This document shows positions 22,982-34,713 of a DNA stretch of 64,000 nt, one piece after another. The stretch spans positions 1-64,000 of the forward strand of contig JAQSEB010000080.1 in NCBI GenBank assembly GCA_030063045.1, given 5' to 3'. The notes under the pieces are model-generated. The model was given only the letters and a program-made list of their open reading frames with translations, had not been told where the DNA came from and searched no databases. This stretch comes from Pratylenchus scribneri (lineage: Eukaryota > Nematoda > Chromadorea > Rhabditida > Pratylenchidae). The translations under genes and the position numbers were made by a program. The first letter of the stretch is position 1, and every line of letters begins with the position of its first letter.

Positions 22982-25900
22982 TTTTTAATTTACTTTATTT
23001 TAAACAAAAAATTGGTCAACCCTAAAATCATATTTTTCATCATTTTACAATCAAATATGAATAATAAAATAATCTGAAAAATATTTTTGAATCTGCATCC
23101 GAATAACCGAACGTTAAGTACTCAAATTTTAGCCGAAAATACGGCCAATTAATCAATTAGCACCACTGCCCTTCGTAATATCCATTTTTGATTAAACATG
23201 AAATTTAAGCAAAAAAATAAAAATCGTCCTTGTTTAAAAAACCTGTTAAAATTGGTCAACTATTGATAATTGATAACTTCCATATTTTTCAATTTATTTT
23301 AATTTTTAGCCAAAAATGACGCCTATCAATCAATTACCGCCTCCTTTTTTGTCATTTGTTAATCTTGTTATAAATGATTAGTTGATTGTCTTATTTCTTA
23401 TGTGACTTATAGCCATGATTATAAATATGTCTAGAAATTAATTAAGAACAATTATTAAAGATGAATGAATGAAACATTTTTATTTACATATCTGTGAGAA
23501 ATAAAATTAAATTTTTATGATTTAAATATATGAGCAAATTTAATAATCTAAGTTCAAATTAATATACAATAGGTCAAAAATAAATATTTTCTATGATAAG
23601 AAACATTTTTATTTACATACGTGTAAGAAAAATAAAGATATATGCAAATTTTAATAGATTTTTAAGCTTTAAATATCAATGAAAAATTCAATCATTTTTC
23701 AGCTAAATTTAATTAAAAATATAATTTCGAATTTAAGTAAAAAAATACTAGAGAAGAAATGAAGTATTTTTATTTATTTACTTAGTGTTGAAATATTTGC
23801 CTACTCTCGAGAATCCTATTTTCCATTTTCATTAAATTAAATTAACGGTTGGCCTTTCCGTATCCGAATTTGCAATTCCAAGTAATCAATTAAATTTACA
23901 TCATTTAATTAATCCTTTTTTAGACTGAATAGAATTTTGATAATAAAATCACTGATCAAAATATAATTATATAGAAAGTTATGGTCAATATATATTAAAT
24001 AGCTCATTTTAAACATCAATTACATTTTACATCATTGAATTATGGCTTTTGCTTTTTATTGAAGAGAATTAAAAATCTTTGATAAAATATAATTATATAG
24101 ATTATGGCCAATATATATGTATTAATTTGCTAAATTGTAATAATGTTGCCGTTTTTACTCAATTTTTTGCTTATCTTAATCCTTCACAAATTGATGAATC
24201 CAATATTGTGGGCTAATAATGTAATCATATTTTCTAAAAAGTTATTATTCACTTAAAAAATGATTTTATATTTCAATTTCCGAAGCACAAAATTATTTCC
24301 ATTTTGTTATTTCCGTTTCCCTTATTCCATTTATGCCACAAATACTACAAAATATGACACCAATTAATCATTTTTTTTGTCATTTTATTTTGTTAACCTT
24401 TTCCTACTTGTATTTATGATACCACGCAGCTTCCTATTCAATATTTTTTATATTTGATGCCCAAAATATTTGCAAATTGAATGAGCTAATTAGCTATCAA
24501 ATTTGCCTTTTTAATGGGAAAAATTTTATAAATAGAAAGAAATTAAATGAACATTCGAGACGGAAAATTTGAGACTGAAAATCATCGGACAGACATTTTC
24601 CATAAAGAACCAAAATTTTAATCTTTATTAATAATACTTTTCCATTTTAATTAAGAAATTAATTGGGGCTTTCTAAATATTTTTTTTTTATTTTAAGCAG
24701 ATAATTTTCTTCTTCATTAAATTTTTTCAGTTACTTTAGTTAGTTCCAAATTTATTCAATTTCTTCTCTCCCAAACCACAAATTCAATATAAATTTAATG
24801 TAATATTTTTTTTTACAGATGCGTCTCTATAAAATCAAATATCTATTTTTTTAAATTAATAGCTTCACATTATATATTATTGAAACATTAATTACTGAAT
24901 TCCAAAAATTGGCATATTTCATTAACCAGATAATTTTCTCTTCTATTTCTGTCCCAATAAATCTTATTACCAGATTTATTCAATTTTCTTGATCCTACCT
25001 ATAAATTAAAAATTTAAAAAAAAACCATTTTCTCTATAAATTCATAAATCATTTTATTAATTAATGCATATCTTTTTCATTATAATTTAAAACAATTAAT
25101 TGACATTTTCCAATAATTGGCATGCCATTATTCATTAATTATATATAATTCAGCTCTTCATTAAATTTCTCTTCCCCAGCTTTTTAGATCCAAATTTATT
25201 AAATTTCCGCGGTCTCAAACCACAAAATTTAAATAATTATTTTTCTACTTGTTTTAAGGGCGTGGCCCTACACTAGAAAATGTGAATGCAAAATATGATT
25301 TTACCTAATTAATTTTATTTTAACCAAATCGGTTCACTTTTTGTCCAATAATACAAATTTTCAATGAGCGCTTTGCGCTATTCTTAAACATATTCTCCCA
25401 CATTCTTCCAAATTCCATTTACGATAGTAACACATTTTTATTCTCAGGCAAATAAAAATTCTTTTTTTAATAAAGAAATCAAGTTTCTAACATTAAAATG
25501 TGTTTTTTGTTTGAGTGAAAAGATCTCGTATTTTAATCCGCAATAAAATAAAACAATAAAATAAAATAAGAATCAGAATTTTTAAAAATTTTCCTATTTT
25601 TAAATTTTATTATTTAATTTCATATTATCTTGTTTTTTAAATTTTTTAATCCTCATCCATAATAAGTGCCAAAAAAATAATAAATTCAAGGAAAAATAGT
25701 GGTTCAATAAAATTTAAATTTTAGTACACGCAAGTTATAAAAATTTCAAATGTTTTTGCCATAAAATTCTTGGAAAAAAGCAAAATAAAATTGAATTAGT
25801 TCCTCATATTTCTTTTTATTTCTTTTCAAAAGATTAAATTTAATAAAAAAACAGAGGCAGACAGAAGCTTTTCCAAATTTTTTTACTTAATTCTTTTATG

Positions 25901-26244
25901 CATTTTTGTTATTTAATTTAAAATTGGTATTTGCATATTTTTGAAATTATTCATCAAATCGGCAATTTTTATGTTTACTTTAAAAATAAAAATTTAAAAA
26001 TAATTTTGACACTTTTATGATGTAATCTCACAAATTGGCACTTATGTGATAATACTACGGCTTCTCAGTAGATTTATAAAATACATAAACAAATAATATG
26101 ACTGAGGACTGAGTAATAATTTCTATTTTCCCCCATAAAAAATAATTTGTATTTACTATTAAACAATCAAAATGTTACTGATTATAATTTAAAAATTCGC
26201 TTTCAATTTCAAATAAGAAAATTAAAGTAAATTTTATTAAAAAT
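22982..26244. other. Intergenic between the tandem receptor copies
   Basis: No gene detected. From about 25310 to the copy 2 ATG the sequence parallels 19500-20372 before copy 1 (both contain AATAATACAAATTTT then TCAAGTTTCT-like blocks), so the duplication includes about 0.9 kb of upstream sequence. 23.0-25.3 kb is AT-rich with short recurring motifs only. Confidence 0.55.
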
Positions 26245-29200
26245 ATGTCTTCAATAAATTCAACTAAAATTGCAATATTGCCATCCACCGAATCTGAATC
26301 TGTTGATGATTGCGCATTAGCTGAGAAATCTGTCCTTGATCCAGCCTACAATGCCATTCGAATTGCACACATCATTTTTGGCCTAATAATCATCGCATTA
26401 TTGGCCAAAATTATTTATAAATGCAATCATGTTCGAGTGCCATTACATGGAAATTTAAAAGTAAAATTTAAAAAGATTATTAAAATTGAAATTAATATTA
26501 ATTCAAATTTATTAATATTTTTAAAAGATAAAAAATTAAATTTTATATTAAAAATATTTTAAGCTTTTGCTAATCAATGTGCTATTTTGCTATTTCATTT
26601 TTGCCTCCTCCTATATTCTAACATCGATACGATTTTTGGTAAAAATGTTCATATTAATATTATAAATTTACGCCCAAAAAGATTCTATACTTCATCCACT
26701 CGGATCCATGCCAATGTTTAACCCCAATTTGGCTTGGCTATTTACTCCGAATGCCAGCCTATATTTATTTGATTGCTTCCCCATTGTTGCATTTTGCCAT
26801 TATGGTATAAATATATTATTTAAATATTAATAAATTTTATCATTTTTAAAAATTTTTTATCTTCTACACAGATTGAGCGTGTCCGTGCCACTTTGTTTGT
26901 GCATAATTATGAACAGGAAGGAATTCGATGCGGTGCCTATGGCGTCATCATTGTGGTTGGTTATCATAAAAAATATCAAACAAAAATAAAATACAAAAAA
27001 TGATGAATTAATTTTTTTAATGGTACTCCTAAAATTTTATTCTTTTTCTCAGTATTATTATAGTAATTTTATTAATTTTTTATTCTTTTATTTTCCTATT
27101 AAATTAATAATAATTCTTTTCCTTTGGATTCAAAAAATATATTTTTATGGTATTTTATTTTTATCCTCTAAATGATTTAATAAATTTATTTACATTAAAT
27201 TAGTATATGTTTATATATACTATTTCATAAATCAATTTAATCAACCTAATTTCGGTGATTCAATTAAATTTATTTTGGCATGTCCATTAAATTATGAACG
27301 TAATCTGAGATCAATTTTACACAATCGAACAATTTTTTATTACATCAAAAAATAAAATATGTAAAACAATCTTTTCAAAAAATGGCTTAAGAATTACGCA
27401 AATCGGAAAAATATTTTTAGAATTTTCACAGAAAATATTTTAAAGAAAAGAATGTACCGAGGATCACGAAATTGTGTGAAAATTCATTGTCTCGAAATTA
27501 TTAATAAATTTGTATTTTGAAAAATACATTTGTTTGAATGTAAAAATTGCAATTTTGAACATGCAAAAAAAAGAATCAAAAAGTGAGAAATGTTAATAAA
27601 TGAAAAATGTTAATAAAAATTGGGATAAGGTACATTTTAATATGTCATTTCTTATTTAAATTTTTTGTAAAATTTATTAAAAAAATGTAAAGAAAATATT
27701 TATATAACAAAAATTGCAGAGAGAATTTGGGGTATCAAATCAATTTTTCAAATGAAAATTTTATTTAAGTTTGCAAATTTTATTATTTTATATATCATGG
27801 TTAAGTTAAATTGATTGACGAAGAATTAATGAAATTGATGGAAAATATATGACAAAAAAGATGTCAAAATAACCTAAAATTTGGTAGTATTTTGGCCATA
27901 ATATTCTATCAAATAAATATTTGGATTAAACATTTTGTTATCATATTAAGTATTAAGCAATATAAATAGAAAAACTATAGCTAGAAAAATTATTAAATAT
28001 TGGCCAATTACATTGGATCTTAAAAATTTATAAATTAAATAAAATATGAAAAATGTGTTTCTTAATTTTAAGTGGTTTATAACTGCTCTTTTCTCATTAT
28101 ACATTGTGCTTTCCTCGATGGCTGATACGGATACTTTTGGTAAACCATTGATCTACATTAGCATGACAACAAAATATAATGCCCAGGCAATATTATTATT
28201 TTTTATTAATTTTTTTTAATTATGATATTTTTTTTATTAATTTTAATTAACATTAATTTTAATATTTAATTTATATTATAATATTTTTTATTGATTTTAA
28301 TTTATAATAATTAAAAAATTAATTTATATTAGTTAAAAATTTTTATAAAATTTTCAAGGTTTTCATCAACATTCATTATTTTTTTCTCTTCCTTGTTGTT
28401 TGCATCTCATTGTCTGATTATTTATTGATCAGATTGAATCGATTGGTTTTGCGCCAAAATCAGTTTCTTAATTTTTTTATTCCATATTTGTGACAACATT
28501 AATTTAGAAATACTATTCGCTATAGTCTCAGCCAAAATTATCAAGCTAATGAGAATATTGGCACAATGCGCATCATTTTCCCATTGGATTTTTCCTATAC
28601 TTTCTTCTTCACAATTTTCATCATTGCCTCAGCCATTGTGCGCTGGGAACGTGATTCGTTGGGACTTCTCAAATACGTTTACATTTATGAGGGAATTCAG
28701 CTGGTAATATTAAAAAATTTTTCATTTAAATTTGTTTTTTTGAATGACAAAATTTTACATTCACCAAATTCTGCCTAAGAGTAATTTGAAGCAAAAAAGA
28801 AAATTTTCACTGGTTTAGCAAATTTTATACCATTTATAAAGTTGAAAAAATTTAAGGTCAAAAATCTGCAAAATAAGAAAAAAAATTAGGAAAGATTTCA
28901 TTATTTAGGCCTTAACTTTTCTGCTAATTAATCATTTTTATATCGGATGCTCTATATTTAGAAAGAGCTTAATCCAATGCTATAAAAGTTTTATTAATAG
29001 CTTAAAAGATTGCAAAAATATTTGACAATTTGCAGAATTAAGACCAAATTTAAATTTAATTTTCCAAATGTCCTCATTTATTGATCAAAAGTTTTTTTAG
29101 TTTAAAGATAATTTTTGATTTTTCTTAATAAATAATTTTTATTTCAAATTTTTTATTTCACAGATTCTCTCTTTGCATGCCATAATCACCCTGTGCGCTT

Positions 29201-29319
29201 ATTTGTATTTCTTGGGACAACGTTCAAAAGCTGGCCGAGATACGATCAAGGAAATGAGCCCAGAAGAGGAGGCGAAAAAACATTTTAAACATTTACAGAG
29301 ACAATGGGCAACTGAATAA
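26245..29319 (+). CDS. Sra/Srab-type serpentine receptor, copy 2
   Basis: Eight exons at the same positions as copy 1: 26245-26460, 26564-26638, 26682-26804, 26872-26955, 28073-28186, 28359-28462, 28508-28703 and 29164-29319. The protein is highly similar to copy 1 and keeps LHGNLK, IERVRATLFVHNYE and YQANENIGTMR. Two differences stand out. Intron 4 has grown to 1.1 kb against about 250 bases in copy 1, with no recognisable insert. Intron 5 begins GCAATA after GCCCAG, so it is a GC-AG intron where copy 1 has GTAATA. All frames and phases are intact, so both copies look functional. Confidence 0.85.
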
Positions 29320-30187
29320 TTTTTAATTTATAATTATTTTTGTAATAAATTTATCTTCAATATTATCAATTTTTCTCATTATTTTAATATCGCATCTGAA
29401 TATTTCTTCTTAATCAGAAATCAGAATTTTGTACAATTCAATGGAATTAATTTTTGACCCATTTTTATAATTGTTTAGTGTGGGAAAAATAAGAAATACC
29501 TAATGTTCAATGTTTTGGCCATATCTTTTGGATGTCATTGTCCAATCTAAAGATGATTAATCGATTTTAAAAAATTTTTAAGATCATAATTCATTGAATT
29601 GAAATATTTATACAAAATTTTTTTTATTAAAATTCAAAAGATTATAGTCTTGATCTTGAGAAATAACTGGTAAATTTAAATTTGCAATTTTCATCCAAAT
29701 GAACAAAGAAAATTCGAGAACATTTTCAAATCTTTGTGATGTGAATCATTCAAAAAATTCCAAATTGAAAAAATTTGTGTCCAGAGAAGGTTCGAGAATT
29801 TTCTGAACAAAAATCTTCCCAATTTAATGGATTAATTTGATTGATGTTCTCTCGAGGGAACGCAATTTGTTGAAGTAAAAAATTGCGATTTTTACACAAA
29901 AATTAAGTAAATGAGGGGAAACCATGCTGTGCTGACAAAATGATTTTGGCCCTTTTTGGGGGCAAACAGCCTCTTTAGAAATGATTCAAGTGAAAGGAAA
30001 AGTCATTTCAAAAACTGGTTTTGACGGTTTTGAAAGGGGTGCGCTCATTTTTGGTCCACCAAAATTGAGAAGGAAAAATTTTTGGGAGCAACAAATAAAA
30101 GGTAATACAAATTTGCCAGAGGAAACAAAACTATTGCCCATTCGATTCATTTTTTGAACTTTGAGGAAAAATAATATTTTTGCCAAA
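29320..30187. other. Intergenic, no gene seen
   Basis: Spacer between the receptor copy 2 stop and the first small heat shock unit. No conserved coding segment; a short minus-strand frame (29986-30210) is unsupported. It presumably holds the heat shock promoter, but no clean tandem heat-shock-element array could be identified by eye. Confidence 0.45.
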
Positions 30188-31570
30188 ATGAGCCGACATA
30201 TTCCAATCAAACATGATTCTTTCTTCAGTGAATGGCGAAGTGAGTTTAAATAGGAAAATTAAGTTTAAAAATTTTTAATAATTTTTTTCAATTTTTCATC
30301 GCTATTTTATAAATTAACTAAAAATTTTCCCTCAATTTTCGAATATCTTGGAGGATTAAGCTAAATGAATTTCCTATAAAAATCACAAAAAAGCATAAAA
30401 TAATGTCAAATTTTTATAAAAATTATGCACCAAAATTTAAATTCTATGTTTTATGCATTCAAAATCTAGAAATATGTAATTTAATAGTGTCAATTTTCTT
30501 TTCTTTTTTATTTTCAATAAATAGTCAAATTATTAAATAATTTAATCATTTCTTTAATTAATTCATGCATAAAAATTATTATAAAATATTCAAAATTTTT
30601 AAAAATTATTTTTCAATAAATAATAAATAAATTTTAAATGTTCATATTTTAAAATTTATTCATCAAATTTGTATGTTATTCCCATTTTAGGCCCTCTCCA
30701 ATTGTTGGACAGTTTCGGGCTAAAATCCAAAGGAGATTTTCATCATGATGAAGATGTGCATGGCTTCAAGGAGAATGAAATCCAAGTAAGAAATACTAAA
30801 TATAATTCTTTATTTTATAATAATTTAGGTGAAAGTTCTTGGGAATAAAGTTTCCATTCATTGCCTTCATGAAGGTGCAGGTGAAATAATTTTTATTTAT
30901 TTGTAATATATTTTAAATAAAATTTAAAAAAAATTTAAATAATTACGGCTCATTTTATTAATATTTGCTTTGGAACATTCTCTCACGCAAAAAGGGGGTA
31001 TTTATTGAAAAAAGGAAGTCCTCTCACATAAGCCCCTATAGCTCAGTGGTAGAGCGTTGGTCTTGTATTGAACATTGATGCAAATGCCAACCAAAGGTCC
31101 GTGGTTCGATCCCGCGTGGGGGCAGTTCCTTTTTCTAGTTTAAATTTTTTATATTTTCTTTTAAATTTATTTAAAAATAATTTTTAATAATTTTACTAAT
31201 TTTAATAATAAATTAAAAGTCGAAAAATATATAAAATTCACTTTTTATGCTTCAATAAATTTTTTATTAGTTCTAAAAGCCTTAATTTAGGTAAACAATT
31301 ATTATTTCTTTCAACCAACTAGTAGAATTTAGAATAAATAAAATGAATTAATATTTTCCATAACGATTCAAATAAAAAATTTCCTCAATGGTTTAATCTC
31401 CCAATAAAGGAAATCGACGTGAAATCAATAAATCCTTCTATTTGCCCGATGATGTGGACCCATCCACCGTGAAATCCCATTTATCCCATATCGGTTCGAC
31501 CTTGACAATTACGGCATTGAGGAAGGATCCAGTTGGCACCAAAAATAGTAAAAAAATATTTTTTAATTAA
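30188..31570 (+). CDS. Small heat shock protein unit 1 (HSP-12-like)
   Basis: Exons 30188-30239, 30691-30785, 30829-30880 and 31410 onward. The protein begins MSRHIPIKHD and carries a full alpha-crystallin domain: IQVKVLGNKVSIHCLHEG, then RREINKSFYLPDDVDPSTVK and GSTLTITALRK. This matches nematode HSP-12-type chaperones, cytosolic ATP-independent holdases. After the domain the frame can read into a TAA at 31568-31570. Alternatively, a weak GT donor at about 31529 (phase 0, after AAGGATCCA) would join it to the second unit in one protein of two domains. The strong-looking A/GTAAAA donor at 31547 is phase 1 and would shift unit 2 into a stop. I cannot choose between a single two-domain gene and two genes. 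Intron 3 harbours a tRNA gene. Confidence 0.8.
31032..31124 (+). tRNA. trnT-UGU: tRNA-Thr (anticodon TGT) with 21-nt intron
   Basis: A complete cloverleaf on the plus strand. Acceptor GCCCCTA (31032-31038) pairs with TGGGGGC (31117-31123), with discriminator A at 31124. D stem GCTC/GAGC. Anticodon stem TTGGT (31057-31061) pairs with ACCAA (31090-31094). Anticodon TGT is at 31064-31066. T stem CGTGG/CCGCG encloses TTCGATC. A 21-base intron (31068-31088) sits one base 3' of the anticodon, the canonical position. It lies inside intron 3 of the small heat shock gene on the same strand. Both internal promoter boxes are intact, so it should be transcribed by RNA polymerase III independently of its host. 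Confidence 0.95.
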
Positions 31571-31604
31571 TATTTAATTTTTAATATTTTAGTCCCCGTT
31601 CATC

Positions 31605-34600
31605 ATGAATCATGAACCACGATTTGGAATGGGAACAATGATGAGCAGTCCGAAGCAACGAAACTTTGATGTGGAATTGGATGTTCGACAATTTGCACCC
31701 CATGAGATTGAAGTAAATTCGAAGAAATTAATAAAAAAAAATTTAAAAAATTTCAGGTCAAAGTAAATGGCCGAGATGTGGTCATCCATTGTTTGCATGA
31801 GGGAAATGGTTTGTATAATTAATTAATTTTAAAATTATTAATATGAAAATTAATTTTTGAAGTTTTTTTCTTCCATATTTATTTATTAAAAACTAGCCCC
31901 TGCGGGGCTCTCTTGCCTTAAGATATGTAGATTTATGCTTGGGAAACTTCGTTTTTGGAATCCCTGCGGGATTTCACTGAGTCTAGCCTACTTTAGACTA
32001 TTTGAATGGCTCGGAGGGAAGTGATCTATTTTCGAAGGGGTTTGTTTTTACATCTTCGCCCCTTCGGGGCTCAGGGGGGTTATCTCCATTTTCGCCCCTT
32101 CGGGGCTCAGGGGGGTTTGTTTCCATCTTCGCCCCTTCGGGGTTCAGGGGGTTATCTTCATTTTCGCCCCTTCGGGGCTCAGGGGGGCTATCTCCATCTT
32201 CGCCCCTTCGGGGCTCAGGGGGTTATCTCCATTTTCGCCCCTTCGGGGCTCAGGGGTGTTATCTCCATCTTCGCCCCTTCGGTACTCAGGGGGGTTATCT
32301 CCATCTTCGCCCCTTCGGGGCTCAGGGGGGTTATCTCCATCTTCGCCCCTTCGGGGCTCAGGGGGTTATCTCCATTTTCGCCCCTTCGGGGCTCAGGGGT
32401 GTTATCTCCATCTTCGCCCCTTCGGTACTCAGGGGGGTTATCTCCATCTTCGCCCCTTCGGGGCTCAGGGGGGTTATCTCCACCTTCGCCCCTTCGGGGC
32501 TCAGGGGGGTTATCTCCATCTTCGCCCCTTCGGGGCTCAGGGGGGTTATCTCCACCTTCGCCCCTTCGGGGCTCAATGGGGCGGCCTACGGCCCATTTCC
32601 CACCTTAATCCCACCATTATGACACTTAATCCCTCTTAATCCCCCTTTATCCGGCTTAATCTCGCGCACCTTTAGGTTTCGTAAAAAACCGTTATCATTT
32701 TCGTGATCCCCGACCCCGATTACCCCATATATGACTATTTTTGTGAAAATTTTGAAAAAACCGCTCCGCGGTTTACACCGCGGTAACTCGCGCACCGCTT
32801 CGCGGATCGCGAAAAAATTTCGATATTCGTGATCCCTGACCTCGATAACCCCATATAGGACTATTTTTGTGAAAATTAAAAAAAACCGCTCCGCGGTTTA
32901 CACCGCGGTAACTCGCGCACCGCTTCGCGGATCTCGAAAAAATTTTCATATTCGGGATCCACGACCTCGATTACCCATTCCCCAGTGTTTATCTCGAAAA
33001 AAATTTTTTGAAAAGAGAAGGGTCCCCCCTATGGGTCTCAAAAATACCGTTTTTTGGCCATAACTCCGCGCGGAGTGAAAATTTTGAAAAAATAACATTT
33101 TTGCGCCATATCTACACAAGGTCAAGATATGGTTTGCACCAAACCGCTAGTCGATACGACCATTCTGAATCGAGATATTTGAAATAATTCCCGCGTTTAC
33201 CCACCTTATTTTCTAGTAATAATAACTAGCCCCTGCGGGGCTCTTTTCCCTTGAGATATGTGAATCTATGCTTGGGACACTTCGTTTTTGGAATCCCTGC
33301 GGGATTTCACTGAGTCTAGCCTTCGTTAGACTATTTGAGTGACTCGGAGGGAATTGATCTATTTTCGCAGGAGTTATCTCCATCTTCGCCCCTTCGGGGC
33401 TCAGGGGGGAGTTATCTCCACCTTCGCCCCTTCGGGGCTCAGAGGGGTTATCTCCATTTTCGCCTTCGCCTCTTCGGGGCTCAGGGAGGGTTATCTCCAC
33501 CTTCGCCCCTTCGGGGCTCAGAGGGGGTTAAACCACCTTCGCCCCTTCGGGGGCTCAGGGGGGTTATCTCCACCTTCGCCCCTTCGGGGCTCAGGGGGGT
33601 TATCTCCATCTTCGCCCCTTCGGGGCTCAGAGGGGGTTATCTCCACCTTCGCCCCTTCGGGGGCTCAGGGGGGTTATCTCCACCTTCGCCCCTTCGGGGC
33701 TCAGGGGGGTTATCTCCATCTTCGCCCCTTCGGGGCTCAGGGTGGTTTGTTTCCATTTTCGCCCCTTCGGGGTTCAGGGGGTGGCCTCCGGCCCTTTTCC
33801 CGCCTTAATCCCATCATTTTGACCCTTAATCCCTCTTAATCCACCTTAATCCCCCTATATCCGGCTATATCCCGCGCACCTACCGGGCCTCCGGCCCGGC
33901 CCACGTGCCTTCGACACGCTTCCCCTTCACTTCCGACCCATTTCCCGCCTTAATCCCACCATTTTGACCCTTAATCCCTCTTAATCCCCCTTTATCCGGC
34001 TTAATCTCGCGCACCTTTAGGTTTCGTGAAAAACCATTATCATATTCGTGATCCCCGACCTCGATTACCCCATAAACGACTATTTTTGTGAAAATTTTGA
34101 AAAATCCGCTCCGCGGTTTATACCGCGGTAACTCGCGCACCGCTACGCGGATTTCGAAAAAATTTTCATATTCGGGATCCCCGACCTCGATTACCCGTTC
34201 CCCAGTGTTTATCTCGAAAAAAATTTTTTGAAAAGAGAAGGGTCCCCCCTATGGGTCGTAAAAATACCGTTTTTTGGCCATAACTCCGCGCGGAGTGAAA
34301 ATTTTAAAAAAATAACATTTTTGCGCCATATCTACACAAGGTCAAGATATGGTTTGCACCAAACCGCTTGTCGATACGACCACTTTGAAGTCAGATATTT
34401 GAAATAATTCCCGCGTTTACCCACCTTATTTTCTAGTAATAATAATTCAAAAAATATTTTCTGAAAAATTTTCGTTACCTTTTTTAGTGGCAATTAATTT
34501 CATTTTTTCAATTTTGATCCAAAAATTATATAATTAATTCTATAAAAATAATTTTCCACTAATTATTCCCATATAATATTTTAAGAACATGGCGAAGTGG

Positions 34601-34713
34601 TGAAACGCGAAATCAACCGTTCTTACCGCCTACCGGATGATGTTGATCCATGGACTGTCAGATCCAGTGTTTCGCCCAGTGGAATGCTGTCCGTGACTGC
34701 AACCGGAAAATAA
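31605..34713 (+). CDS. Small heat shock protein unit 2 (HSP-12-like)
   Basis: Exons 31593-31712 (ATG at 31605), 31757-31808 and 34586-34713. From the ATG the product is about 96 residues, close to the very short HSP-12 class. It contains [32 protein letters not shown], then [17 protein letters not shown] and a [10 protein letters not shown] end. This is an alpha-crystallin domain with almost no flanking sequence, like C. elegans HSP-12 proteins. A TTTTAG acceptor at 31591-31592 sits 12 bases before the ATG and only 22 bases after the possible stop of unit 1. It is either a cis acceptor joining both domains or a trans-splice acceptor of a tight dicistron. The last intron (31809-34585) is swollen by two GC-rich repeat elements. 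Confidence 0.8.
31892..33217. mobile_element. GC-rich repeat element, copy 1 (ACTAG...CTAGT)
   Basis: Begins ACTAGCCCCTGCGGGGCTC and ends ACCTTATTTTCTAGT, so the outermost five bases are inverted repeats. It holds a minisatellite (separate entry), then a non-repetitive half with TAACTCCGCGCGGAGTGAAA and TATCTACACAAGGTCAAG. It lies within the last intron of the small heat shock gene and differs sharply in base composition from the surroundings. The CTAGT end is reminiscent of Helitron termini, but no hairpin was found before it, so the class stays open. Confidence 0.7.
32040..32580. repeat. Minisatellite, ~36-bp unit, ~15 copies
   Basis: Tandem units of about 36 bp built on TTATCTCCATCTTCGCCCC and TTCGGGGCTCAGGGG. 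Variants (TTCGGTACTCAGG, and CCATTTTC for CCATCTTC) recur in the same order, suggesting higher-order duplication. The array is open in several frames in both directions, producing long spurious ORFs. Confidence 0.9.
33225..34437. mobile_element. GC-rich repeat element, copy 2 (ACTAG...CTAGT)
   Basis: Same ends and same internal order as copy 1. The right halves of the two copies are almost identical, while the minisatellite part (33370-33785, about 12 units) differs in unit number. AATAATA immediately precedes this copy and follows it, which looks like a target-site duplication made when copy 2 inserted at the right edge of copy 1. A tandem duplication that included the flanking AATAATA is the alternative. 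Confidence 0.7.
33370..33785. repeat. Minisatellite, ~36-bp unit, ~12 copies
   Basis: Second array of the same CTTCGCCCCTTCGGGGCTC unit, inside repeat element copy 2. Unit length varies by one or two bases through G-run slippage. Confidence 0.9.

Noticed and set aside
32002..32639. Long overlapping ORFs (up to ~200 codons)
   Set aside because: They are translations of the 36-bp minisatellite in an intron; all frames and both strands are open because units lack stops.
33335..33839. ORFs over the second GC-rich array
   Set aside because: Same minisatellite artefact.
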